NCBI GenBank assembly: GCA_029378245.1
Contig: JARKIF010000029.1
Coordinates: 186,001-250,000, forward strand
DNA: 64,000 nt
Direction: 5' to 3'
DNA from: Roridomyces roridus
Lineage: Eukaryota; Basidiomycota; Agaricomycetes; Agaricales; Mycenaceae
The notes under the pieces were generated by a model, which saw only the letters and a program-made list of their open reading frames with translations, ran no database searches and was not told the origin of the DNA. Position 1 is the stretch's first letter. Every line of letters begins with the position of its first letter. Positions 54,639 to 64,000 of the stretch are shown piece after piece. A program made the translations under genes and the position numbers.

Positions 54639-55079
54639 TACCGGCCGACTTGGGCTTAGCTGTTCCCTACTTGTCTACATTACATAGAGATAACTAAACT
54701 AAACCGCATAGAGTATACTGTGGAAAGTAAAGGTACTCAATGTGAGTTCCGAGGCACTATTTATGAGATTTAGGTACTCAGATGTAGGCCTCAAATTCTG
54801 AGTGCTTTTTGGGTGACTCCATCCAAGTATCTTCCAGGGTACTCTGTATAATCCTTGGACTTTTTCGAGTTATCGGCCTCTCAATTGATTCGGATGGTGT
54901 GTAGGTGTATCCATTCTTGACGGAAACTCATACTTGCAACGCTACGGACGGTAGTGCGGCTTTTGAACTGCCTTGTTGCAGGTGCAACTCCGATAGTTTC
55001 GGCAATGTTAACTGGGTGCCTGAAAATTCAGGCCAGTGCTTGCAGGTAGAGTACTCCTCCCTCTTGCCACAATTGGTAG

Positions 55080-55850
55080 TTCAGGATTCCCGGATTTCAA
55101 AATACGCGTAGGAGACACCACGCATTGGCCAATCGGGTCGAACAGGTTCAAAATAAGTACACCGAACCAAAGATACGACCGCGGGAGCAGGACTCGTGCA
55201 CTCAGGCACTGCCAGTGGAGTCGCACTTGAAAGCCTCGAAGAGGAATACGGAGGGATTTGCTGGGAGGGGCCTCGAGACGAGAGTCAACATGAAAGTCGC
55301 GCGGAATTCGTCATCATCAGCCGCCGAGCAAACGGCGTTCGTGAGCCGACGGCGTGTGCGAACTCGGAGTCTCGAACAGCGTTGACAACGGCGGCTTCGA
55401 GAAAGAAAAGCGGCAGGGATTGAATACAGACTCGGGAGAGGCGCAGAGTTCAGATACAACGACCGGTGGATGAGTAGTCTCGGCAAGGAGAACACCCCAG
55501 CATCAAGTGAAAACGATTCATGGAGGCAGTGAGGTCCATCGCCGATCGAGCGCGGGTCATGTGTGTTTCCAGTCTTGATCGATACGAATCATACGATATC
55601 GAGTCATCGACGCAGATGGCGGGTGGCGGGAAGAGAAGCGAAAGCTAAGACAGTAAAGCAGCTTAGAAAAATTATCCGGTCCGAAAACGTGGATCTTGCG
55701 AGGCGGGCGCAGCTCGGATGATGGTGGTCAGGAGCAAGGTGCGTTTGATGGGTGATGGGTGATGCGCTCGGCCGCAGCGAGCGCTTATGTATAACTATAA
55801 ATGTGCAATTGCAACACTGAGTAACTCAAGTCACCTCGCACAAGTCACCT
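55080..55850. repeat. copy of 26.42-27.13 kb sequence
   Basis: Close match to 26425-27130 with small indels. Frames on both strands are partly shared between the two copies (for example CLSARVLLPRSYLWFG on the minus strand), but indels break all of them, so neither copy supports a gene. Begins with the 48-bp block also seen at 52590-52637. Confidence 0.7.
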
Positions 55851-57084
55851 CGCAATAAACAGTCCCTTGCGGCTCATTTATCACGAAGCGCCACTCACGT
55901 TCGATTCGGGAGTCCTTTCATTCGTAGGAGTTGTAATCCCTTTTATGCCCAGTTCAACCCTGTGTCATGATCATCTCTTTTGTATTAGTATTCGTTCCAT
56001 CCAGGTTCCGGCTCTCAAGTTAAACGGTCTCCGTTGACTGCAACTGCAGAACTGTCAGCTTTAGCATTTCATTTGACCGAGTCAGATCTAGATAGTAGCC
56101 ACCTGACAGTCGTTTGACTCCGACGGGTTGGGTATTAGAGAAGTTCGCCAGTGCTTTTTGCGAGGAACATCTACATAGGACGGGCCAGGGAGGCATCCAG
56201 CGCAAAATACAGTAGAAGGACGAGCCGAGGGCGAGGGCGCCGGCGCTGCGCATTGGCGAGGATCATCGATGGGACAACTCAAGGCCGAGTGTGATTTGCG
56301 ACGTGAGTGGCTTGATTTGGGAGTGAGTATGCAATGTCCAAGGCCGAGTTTGATTTGGCGCCGGCGTGGACGACGTGGTTTAATTCATTGACGAGGATCC
56401 GGACGCATTCGAGACTCGAAGATCTAGAGGCCTGGGTTGAACAAAACAATCAACTAATTGTACTATGTAAGGACAAAGCACTTGGAATTCCAACATTGAG
56501 TCCTGTACACTAAAAACACGCAGTGACGTCGCAATCCACTGGCTCATTCCTCACGAGGTGCAGCTCCCGTTCTATCCGGGAGTCGTGTCATATGCTGAGA
56601 TGCACGATGCCAGTCGGGTTTTTTAATGCGCAGTTTGTACTTGTGTCAAGATCATAGTTCTGGCTGGTTGATCCAGACAAGCCAGTAGTGACATACGCCC
56701 GACCTCGGTCATCCTTCAACCGTTCGGGTGGGATTGAAGCTACATCAGTTGAAACTTGTATACATTGATTTCAGATACATCTTTGCCATCCGTCCCCACG
56801 ACGGCAGAAATCCACTTATCATTATCAGTCTTTCGAACCGGCTCGTGGGCATGGGCACGGTTCTCTTGACATATTTTTGCCATTGGGCCGTTCTGTGTGT
56901 ACCTTTCATTCCCGTTCGCTTCCCCCGGGGATGATCCATCCGCCCCTCGCTGAACCAATTTTGTCGCACCAACGAGTCCATTAAACGAGTGTGTGATTCC
57001 AAGTCCCGAAAGAAATGCAGCCTATGTACAGAGCCCATGTATGCACCTAAATCCAACCCACGAAAGAAAACCCAGCCATCCTAG
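55851..57084. other. no supported gene; one tRNA 3'-half fragment
   Basis: Ordinary intergenic sequence. At 56815-56851 the word CAGTCTTTCGAACCGGCTCGTGGGC matches (with changes) the 3' half of the tRNA-Thr gene, followed by ATATTTTT. Confidence 0.4.
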
Positions 57085-58130
57085 CTACCTCAACAAATCA
57101 GCGATCGCACGCACGCTACACCGTGGTTGCTGCGGCTGATCCCTCCCCCAATCCGAAGCCGAGTCGGACTCCATCCGCCGGCGCTTCAACGGCGGGCCCT
57201 CCAGCACACTAGCCCCGGTCGCATTCTCGGCAGGCATGAGGTTCGAGTTTGTGAGCGCCTGACACTGCATCACGAATAGCGGGAGGCCGACGCGCTGTGG
57301 TGGACGGGCACGGGTGCAGCGCCGGGTCTGGGTCTGGGCGAAGGGGGAGGGCGAGCTGAGTGGTGCGTGCAAGTCCGCGTGCGAGTCCACGTTATCTGGC
57401 AATGAGAGACCACTCTCCATCTCTGCAATCTTCCTCTTCAACACAACACATTCGTTCCTTGCCTCATCCCTCTCGGTGCGAAGGCGTAGCGCACAATCGC
57501 GTGCCGAGCGTGAGAAGGAGAGGAGGGACGAGTTGGCTGCGGCGTGTGTTTCGGCTCGGCGTCGCCAAGTGGCGGTTGTCAAATGCAGGGCGGCGAGGAT
57601 CTTGGAGTCCATATTCTCCGGCTGGGAGGAGCTGCATTCCGAGGCCGGTAGGGGTATACGTATTGATGGGGATGGGGATGCGGGGAGCGAGGAGGGTGAA
57701 GATGCATTGCTCTGTGGGGGCGTCGGCAGTGAGGTCGCGATAGACGTGGACTTTGGCGAGTCGATGTACACCGGACGGATAGGAGGCAAAAAGTGCGGCC
57801 GCAAGTAAGGCGGTATCAACATCGGGTCTACGCTCACTGGAATAATGAATTCGTCGTCAGCGTTCGGCGGAGGCAAGGAGAACGGGCGACGCACCGATGG
57901 GAAACGGAAGCCCACACGTCGGGCAGCATGGGCGCCCTGTCCCGGGTTCCGGAAATGTTGTCATCTTGGCGCCAGCAGCGGTAGAGCCACGAATGCAGTC
58001 TTTGCAGAATACATGGCCTGCATCATGCAGTCAGTCAGCCAGGTCTCGCTGAGATGAGTTGCAGTGACGCACCACAGGGCAATGAGACGGGAGCAGTGAA
58101 GCGCTCGTAGCAGACGGTGCAGGTGGACAT
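57085..58130 (-). CDS. RING-finger protein, 310 aa
   Basis: Exons 58130-58073, 58017-57895 and 57836-57085 join in frame. The N-terminus is a C3HC4-type RING: CTVCYERFTAPVSLPCGHVF, then CKDC and PCCPTC. Proline/serine-rich sequence follows (LPTPPQSNASSPSSLPASPS), then a helical charged region with coiled-coil character (RLRTERDEARNECVVLKRKI), and near the C-terminus a KRRR nuclear-localisation-like cluster. RING domains usually make E3 ubiquitin ligases by binding an E2; the substrate is unknown. The splice sites are strong, and ATG 58130 starts just before the first Cys, as in other agaric RING genes of this form. Looks intact. Confidence 0.8.
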
Positions 58131-59677
58131 GTGTTGTGCGGGGGGACTGGGAATGGGCGTTGGAAAGCGGGTTAAATAAGGAGGTGGAGTGCGCCGAGTG
58201 AAATGCAGGACATCGGGGACGGAGAGACCGGGGTGTGAGTAGCCCGAGTTTATGATATCGGGACGATGTCGTAAGCTGGCGGGTAAAACGGCGACGGATC
58301 TGACATTTGACAGCAAAGCGGAGCATGTGCTAATAACGGTGAGTCATCGGCCCTGATTCACACGCCGGTGACTCAGCCTTCGTCAGGAACAGGGTCTTTT
58401 GACTCTTTCTGAGAATGCCTGGCGAATCTCCAAGTGAATTTCGTCAAATTTTGAGCGCCGCGTTGACAGGCAGAATAGCTCACTCGGTCAATCAAGTGGG
58501 ATACGACCTCGGCTTAGTCACCGGGGCGATTCCCGTTCAACCGGTATTAATATCTCCTCCGGATATGCACGGGCCAAGTCAAGGCCAAGTGAGACCCGCC
58601 CAAATCCGGGGTGTTGGCTTGCTAATCCCAGCACGCCAGATTATTCATTCAGAAATTCAAGCAAGTCAGGTCATGGCTTGCACGCTACGACTTTGCGGCT
58701 TACCAGTCCTCTGTTCTAGACATACTTAGACGGTATGGTATATCCCTGAGGCTGAGACACCACGGTGCCTCCCCACGCTGTGTCATTTTGAACGCCCGGT
58801 GCGCGCGCGAAGCTTTGAGTTTGAAGTATGGTACGAGGAGTTGTGGCACTGTCAACGGAGTTACCATTCACGGAAAGAAGCGGAGCGATGACACACTCTG
58901 CATTACGCACCGGAAGCGCCCGTCGCCATCGGGCAACCTCCGGGCGCTTCGGGTTATTCGGATTGGATGCGGAACCCTCAGATGGCTTCCCGCGCTCGTA
59001 CGATCATGCATGGGTAAACCGTATTGCGCTCCTCGGAATAAGTAAGGCTCACTCACTCGCACTCCACGCGGGTTCCATTTGTCCTGAAGTTGCCGCGCCC
59101 ACGGTAATTATTAGCATCGGATTGGTGAGCACGGGGTCGGCGCGGGGTCGGGGAGGGGCAGGCGTCGAAAGGTTCTTTTCGACGCCACTGGCATGGCAAA
59201 ATAAATGGAATGCAGGGGCGTCCGCGCGCCGCATATGTAATGGGCATGAATTTCGTGAGCCGACAGTCGAGTGCGGAGAGACACGGGCAGGGCCGCGGCG
59301 GCGATCCGAACTGAGACGGACAGAAATAAAGCAGTCGAGTCTTCAAGCTTCAAGCTTCAGGCCTCAGGCCTCAGGCCTCAGGAGTCAGGTACCTATAGGC
59401 AGCCGGATCAGATTTTGAGGTCGTCTTTGATGGAAGGATCACCCGGAAGAAAAAAGAAAGAAAATGCTTTCAGATAGAGCTGGAGACAAGCTGGAGACGG
59501 GAGCTCTACACGGTAGCCTTGTGCAGTCGCTGAGCCAGGCCCAGAGTAGGATACTTAAACGTTCACAATGTGGTGGCCGCAGCCGAATTCGGATCAACAG
59601 CCCGAGCTTTGTCATCCCCACATCCTTGCGAGCAGCTTCCATCCGGGATTCCAGCTGGCACGCTGCTACTCGTCACC
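58131..59677. other. no supported gene
   Basis: A 196-codon frame at 58828-59418 has no family signal and its 3' part is a small tandem repeat: CTTCAAG then GCCTCAG units at 59340-59385. Other frames overlap it on the opposite strand. I see no convincing exon series. Confidence 0.35.
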
Positions 59678-60391
59678 ATGATCCACACAGACCTGAGCAC
59701 TCCAGGAATCCCTCCCGACACTCAACTAGCCTCTTCCCATCCAGCTGCGCCACCGGTGCCCGTCACAAAGGTCGACATACACCCCAGCATCATCGGAACC
59801 ATGACGCCGCCCCCGATAACACTAGCTGCCTCAGATCCACTCGCCTGGGAGGCAAGGTGGGCGCAGGTCTTCGTTTCAGCCAAAACGGGTGGCCTAGTAT
59901 TCGAGCCCTCTCTCGAAGCATGCATGTTTCAGAAGATGGCGAAAACACGCGATATGCAGGATCCGCGATACCGAGACGGCCTGATTCGTTGCACACGCAC
60001 CTCGCGAAGGAGCTTGTGCTTTCTTCAGACGCAGATGAATGCCCATTCCTTGCCTGACTTTCGAAATACTAGTAGCCTCGGGTGGCGGCGGAGGTGGATA
60101 TCCGCAACTCCTTCCGAGCGTGGAGAGGCTATTCTCAGTGGTTTGGTCGCTGCTTGCTCCCCTATGCCCATTCTACACGAGGCAAGGTGGTTCTGCGCCA
60201 AGGAACTGAACGTGGAGTCGCACCGACAGAATGGCCAGCTATTCATCGATCTTTGGGAAGAGATGGCGGTAGAGCACACCTCCCTCGATACGCCGAATTA
60301 TATCTCGAGTCCGGTGTGGGATGCGATCATGACCAATACTGAGCAGCAACCGTCTACCGCTCCAATCTATGCTGCTCACTTTGGAAAATAA
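59678..60391 (+). CDS. agaric-specific hypothetical protein, 237 aa
   Basis: A single exon from CACCATG (ATG 59678) to TAA at 60391. The reading frame is open further upstream but without another ATG in good context. The N-terminal ~60 residues are Pro-rich. The C-terminal part (ATPSERGEAILSGLVAACSP, EARWFCAKELNVESHRQNGQ, LFIDLWEEM) resembles a C-terminal region seen in uncharacterised agaric proteins, with pattern Arg-rich helix, Gly-Leu, Cys, then LxxLW. No enzymatic motif, signal peptide or membrane segment. Its stop codon coincides with the start of the left arm of a large inverted repeat. Confidence 0.55.
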   Translation: MIHTDLSTPGIPPDTQLASSHPAAPPVPVTKVDIHPSIIGTMTPPPITLAASDPLAWEARWAQVFVSAKTGGLVFEPSLEACMFQKMAKTRDMQDPRYRDGLIRCTRTSRRSLCFLQTQMNAHSLPDFRNTSSLGWRRRWISATPSERGEAILSGLVAACSPMPILHEARWFCAKELNVESHRQNGQLFIDLWEEMAVEHTSLDTPNYISSPVWDAIMTNTEQQPSTAPIYAAHFGK

Positions 60392-62168
60392 ATAAAACCG
60401 GCGAGAGATGAGCCAGGGACATACATCGTGCAGGTGCCAATAACAGCGAGATATGAGAGACGACGTCTTGAGAGCGAGAGAAAGAATCAGTGGGAGATTC
60501 GATGGATATCGCGCGATCATCGAGAGAAAATCCAACATCGAGACGCTGCTGAAACAGCGAGACGCCGAAATTGAACTACGACGAGAGACTGCGGCGAACA
60601 TCGAGAGAGCTTCGGAAGGGGCCCGACAGTCATCCGTCACGGTGGGTGGTGCTGTGGCGGACGCGTCGGTCGTCGCGTCGGTCGTCGATCAAGCCGATGA
60701 TCAAAGGATCACTGTGCCGATTCCATCACGTGCCTTCACGTGCGACATTGTCTTCTTCCTCTCTTTCCTCTCTTCCCCAGAGACCGTTCTAGGCGCACTG
60801 CGATCCGTTGTTCACACAAGCTACACACTGTCCCTGCAGTGACACCACCGTGACCTCACGCCCGCGCTCAAGAAGTTGAACAAGAACGCGCCGCCGGATC
60901 GGCACCTGGCCTGCCCAATGCCAGTTTATTGAACTTGAAGAATTAGGGTGTACTAACATGGTTTGCCTCTAGATCTCAGAAAAGCAAGATTTCCAATTGC
61001 AAACGCGGTGAGGGGCCATGGTTTGGTCGGAAAATGGATACATGTTTTTTTCGTTCTCCGATCCCGGCGACCCTGCAGTCTCACCAGAATAATATTGAAG
61101 GGAGGATGGTGCTAGCGACATATTAATCAGTAAAGATTCAGGACTTCACGACTTGACAGAGCTGGAGGCACATGTACCGTTGACCTCCGCAGTTACGCGG
61201 CTCCCTGTCGTCCGTCAGGAATGATTCCCAATGAAGGACCACTGCTTGTTCAGGCGCGGAATATTGTCTGCCGTCCATTTATCTGTGAGTGGGCTTGAGT
61301 CTTCTTGAAAACACAAGTTAGTGAATATTGAGCACCTGATACTCTGGGAAGACTCACCGTTCTCCGAGTTGGACCAGGACTTGACCAGGACCCTCTCCAT
61401 TTTCCGATGTTATTTGGGCTGTCTTTCCGGCAATGATCTCACAATGGATTCGCTTCCCAGAGATACCCTGAACGGACCAGGTAGAAATATTTCAGGCACG
61501 TACCGAGCTGGAGCCATGCTCCTCGCGTCCGAGTCCGCTCAGCCCTACCATTATCCCTTCCGTGCTCAGAATGCTCCGCCATCTTGCAATCATCATGTAT
61601 GTGATTTCCTTGGAACGACTTGCTAGCAGAGGATATGAGGCAGAGTGCCAGAGATCGGGTGGAAGGTCACAAAAGGAGTCAATGACCGAAGACCACTGCC
61701 GTTTGTTAACGTTGCGTACGGCGCGTGGCGGCCTCAAGTCACCGAGTTTTAAAGGAGCATCCCAGACTCAGAGTCGTGAAGGGGTCGTTGTTGGACGCCG
61801 ACGGCCGCACGGAAGCCGTGGTGAGGGAACGAAGAAGAGCTCGAGGGGTGACGTAAGCGTGACGGGAAGGTACGTAACGGCTTCGGCCCGGTGATCCTTT
61901 GATCCTCCCTTTGATTGAAGACCGACGCGACGACCGACGCGTCCGCCATGGCCCCGCCCACCGTGACGGACGACTTTCGAGCCCCTTAGGAAGGTCTCTC
62001 GATGCTCGCCGCACTCTCTGACCTTGGTTCAATTTTCGCGTCTCGCTGTTTCACCAGCGTCTCGATGTTAGATCATCTCTCGACGATGGCTTAACATCCC
62101 CACTCTCGCGCTGCTCTCTCTCTCTCGTTCTTAAAAGGTCTTCTCTCGCTGCTTTTATTTATTTTACA
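60385..62168. repeat. large inverted repeat, arms of about 300-400 bp
   Basis: The left arm (about 60385-60790) and right arm (about 61880-62168) are inverted copies. Shared words include AAAATAAATAAAA at the outer ends, ACATCGAGACGCTG, AACAGCGAGACGC, CGTCCGTCACGGTGGG-type and GGCGGACGCGTCGGTCGTCG. The identity is high but not perfect. The left arm forms the 3' flank of the 237-aa gene; the right arm is the promoter of the MYND gene and ends two bases before its ATG. The ~1.1 kb between the arms has no gene I recognise. Confidence 0.75.
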
Positions 62169-62170
62169 AA

Positions 62171-63305
62171 ATGAGCAGCATACCAATCTGTGAAAAGGTC
62201 ATGCTGGCGAGCGTTCTTGGCGATCGGAATATGTTGATTGGTAAGGATTCAATATCAAGACTCGTCAAAGAATGGACACGACTGAAGCTTGGCAGGATTT
62301 GTCCTTTACTTTTCATTTTGCTGGTTCCTTGACTTGCCACTTCCCGAAATTCAACAAAAGAAGCCCAGTTACAAGCCCAAGAAAGCGAAAATAATGGAGC
62401 TCACGCAGGCGTCCCAGGCTAAAATGGATGCGATGTATGGGAAGGAAACCACCGAGGGAGTTGAGAGAGCTTTCCGTGAGTTTGGGATGGGAATGTACGC
62501 GCAAGAGAGAGAGGTTCACGACAACGGCAAACAACGCTGCCAGACGTGTCTGAAGCCAAATGACACCAAGAAAAACTATCCTCGCTGCAAACGATGCTGG
62601 GATGTGCTGGGGAGGGAGATTCTGTACTGCTCCCCGTTCGTGGCATTAAACTTTTTCTCATCCATTTGAGTTGTTGACCATCACATCAATCCCTCAGCGA
62701 CTGCCAGAGAGTGGATTGGAAAGCTGGACACAAGAAAGAATGCGGTAAATACTTACAGCTCGAGGATTTGACGCCTTCGAGTCCCGCACAATCCCCATTC
62801 ATCGGCCCTCCACTTCCCAGCTCTAAACCTTCGGTCACACTCAGCGCACTATCTCCCGAGTGCGACTACACGATCCTCTTGGACAACACCCGCGTTCACT
62901 TTTCCTTCTCGTACCCGCCTATTCGAGCAGCCTTTCACGCCTGCAAAGATAAGGCGCTGACTACCTGCGACCGCCGCGCCATTGCCATGCTCGCACACTT
63001 TCTCTTCCTTGTTTCGCGCCTGAAAACTTCCGGAGTCGCCCCTAGCGCCATCATGGCGCAAATGTCAACAGAGTTTGATTTTCCAGAGATTGTCCTCGCA
63101 GTAGAAGATATGGAGGCGCGGATGGCTGCGGATTTTGGCTTGCGTCCGTGCGTGCTCATTTTTGGTTGCGACTGTTCATCCGCGGTTCTCACCATTTCTT
63201 TGTCTTAGACCTCTCCTTGTCGCCGCAGGCGTTTCGTTGGCAGAGTGGCAGGATGCTCTAGATCTCTCATCCGGGTGGGTGGAGGTTGGGATCGTAGAGG
63301 CGTAA
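62171..63305 (+). CDS. MYND-type zinc finger protein, 318 aa
   Basis: Exons 62171-62240, 62296-62635, 62698-63147 and 63209-63305. The zinc finger is spread over exons 2 and 3: CQTCLKPND, RCKRCW, then YCSPDCQRVDWKAGHKKEC, giving the C-x2-C...C-x2-C...C-x3-C...H-x3-C MYND pattern. The N-terminal part includes an aromatic stretch (FVLYFSFCWFLDLPL) and a basic segment. The C-terminal ~190 residues (FSFSYPPIRAAFHACKDKAL, AMLAHFLFLVSRLK) are helical and of unknown function. MYND fingers bind proline-rich peptides, and stand-alone forms are abundant in agarics. The gene looks intact; its promoter lies inside the right arm of the inverted repeat. Confidence 0.82.
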
Positions 63306-64000
63306 TAGTTTAAATTTCGTCTTCTTGTTACTTCTTGAGCAACGCAATAATCTTGAACGACTGATTAGAGCCATGAAGTTCGCCTCCAAACGCACCACAG
63401 AGTTGGTAAGTATGGAGCACTCAGACGGCACACAGACGGGTTGAGAGGTAGGCCAGTAGTACTAGCATGACATAAGCCCGTGCAAGCCTTACATACACTA
63501 TACGCAGCTGCAGCTGAAAGAGCCGCAAACAGAAGTTGGAGCGTCGCAGCCGAGAAATGCACATCGGCGGTCGAGGTTCCACGTTCGACAGCTTCCTGTA
63601 CAGATGGATTATGGTGCGTTGGGTCGTCCCAACATGAGAGTTCTGGCCGATGTATAAGACTGAAGAAGTATTACTGTCTGTCGGAGGAAGAATTCGAAAG
63701 GAGCGGGCTCCATGACTGGCCCACAAGGTCCTCCTTCCAGTTTCCCTGTTGAAGGCGAGACGTTCATCGTGGTAAACAAAGTGTCGCGGTTATGAGCACA
63801 GGTACTCACAATTGCATGCAACTGGATGGCCAGTAGATTGCCAGTAGATGGCGACGCAATCCGGAGTGCCAGAATGAATGGCGGGACATTTCGGCCAACA
63901 GCCCAAGGTGTGAAAAGCGTCGATATTTCTAGCTGGGCCGTACTGAGGTAAACAGATTGGAATGAACGGAGATCAGGACAGAAGAGCTTGACGAGGTGGT
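63306..64000. other. no supported gene
   Basis: Short overlapping frames on both strands without family signal or clear splicing; a gene could begin beyond the right edge. Confidence 0.35.

Noticed and set aside
57314..57808. 164-codon plus-strand frame
   Set aside because: Antisense to the RING-finger gene, whose spliced model is strongly supported.
58828..59418. 196-codon plus-strand frame
   Set aside because: No recognisable family; its end reads a short tandem repeat, and there is no promoter or splice evidence.

Overview
The window reads as nuclear DNA of an agaricomycete mushroom, most likely a Mycena-like (Mycenaceae) genome. Evidence: introns of about 45-65 nt with GT-AG ends and CTNAY-type branch sites in nearly every gene; families typical of that lineage (ARM-repeat proteins beginning like MQSLD...LLSWWSDSNPGL, F-box-like proteins, a DUF6534-type membrane protein, sedolisin, 2OG-Fe(II) dioxygenases with an HxD...H...R core, integrase-core proteins); and very many non-autonomous mobile elements. 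There is no operon structure and nothing bacterial. All gene models below were spliced by hand from the sequence.

Layout. 1-5.6 kb: a decayed CofD/UPF0052-like gene plus unresolved intron-rich coding. 5.6-9.3 kb: a TET/JBP-like dioxygenase gene, a small hypothetical gene and a 5'-truncated second dioxygenase copy. 9.3-13.4 kb: a minisatellite, then a head-to-head pair (454-aa unknown protein and 587-aa DDE integrase) sharing a 72-bp promoter; this is the best candidate for an undescribed two-gene mobile unit. 13.7-18.6 kb: a perfect 50-bp inverted repeat, an F-box relic, an array of tRNA-like repeats and a broken BTB/POZ gene. 19.2-22.7 kb: ordinary genes on the minus strand (a single-pass membrane protein, an NDUFAF8-like twin-CX9C protein, a GH18 chitinase with a chitin-binding module). 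23-27 kb: hAT-like miniature elements and a duplicated fragment.

27.4-39 kb: a tandem duplication of about 3.8 kb carrying an ARM-repeat gene. The first copy was enlarged by three insertions: a CACTA-like element of 1.3 kb whose empty site survives in the second copy, a 2.25-kb TIR element inside an intron, and an hAT-like element nested in that one with a perfect 8-bp target duplication. Both ARM genes are disabled. An intact PCL-type cyclin gene follows. 41-42.4 kb: an intron-containing tRNA-Thr gene with a tail of partial copies. 42.5-44.6 kb: a sedolisin with one lost reading-frame step at a splice acceptor. 46-49.5 kb: several TIR elements. 51-52.3 kb: an intact eight-exon short-chain dehydrogenase. 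52.3-55.9 kb: a locus interrupted by a 2.4-kb block carrying a DUF6534-like gene. 57-63.3 kb: RING-finger, hypothetical and MYND-finger genes, with a large inverted repeat between the last two.
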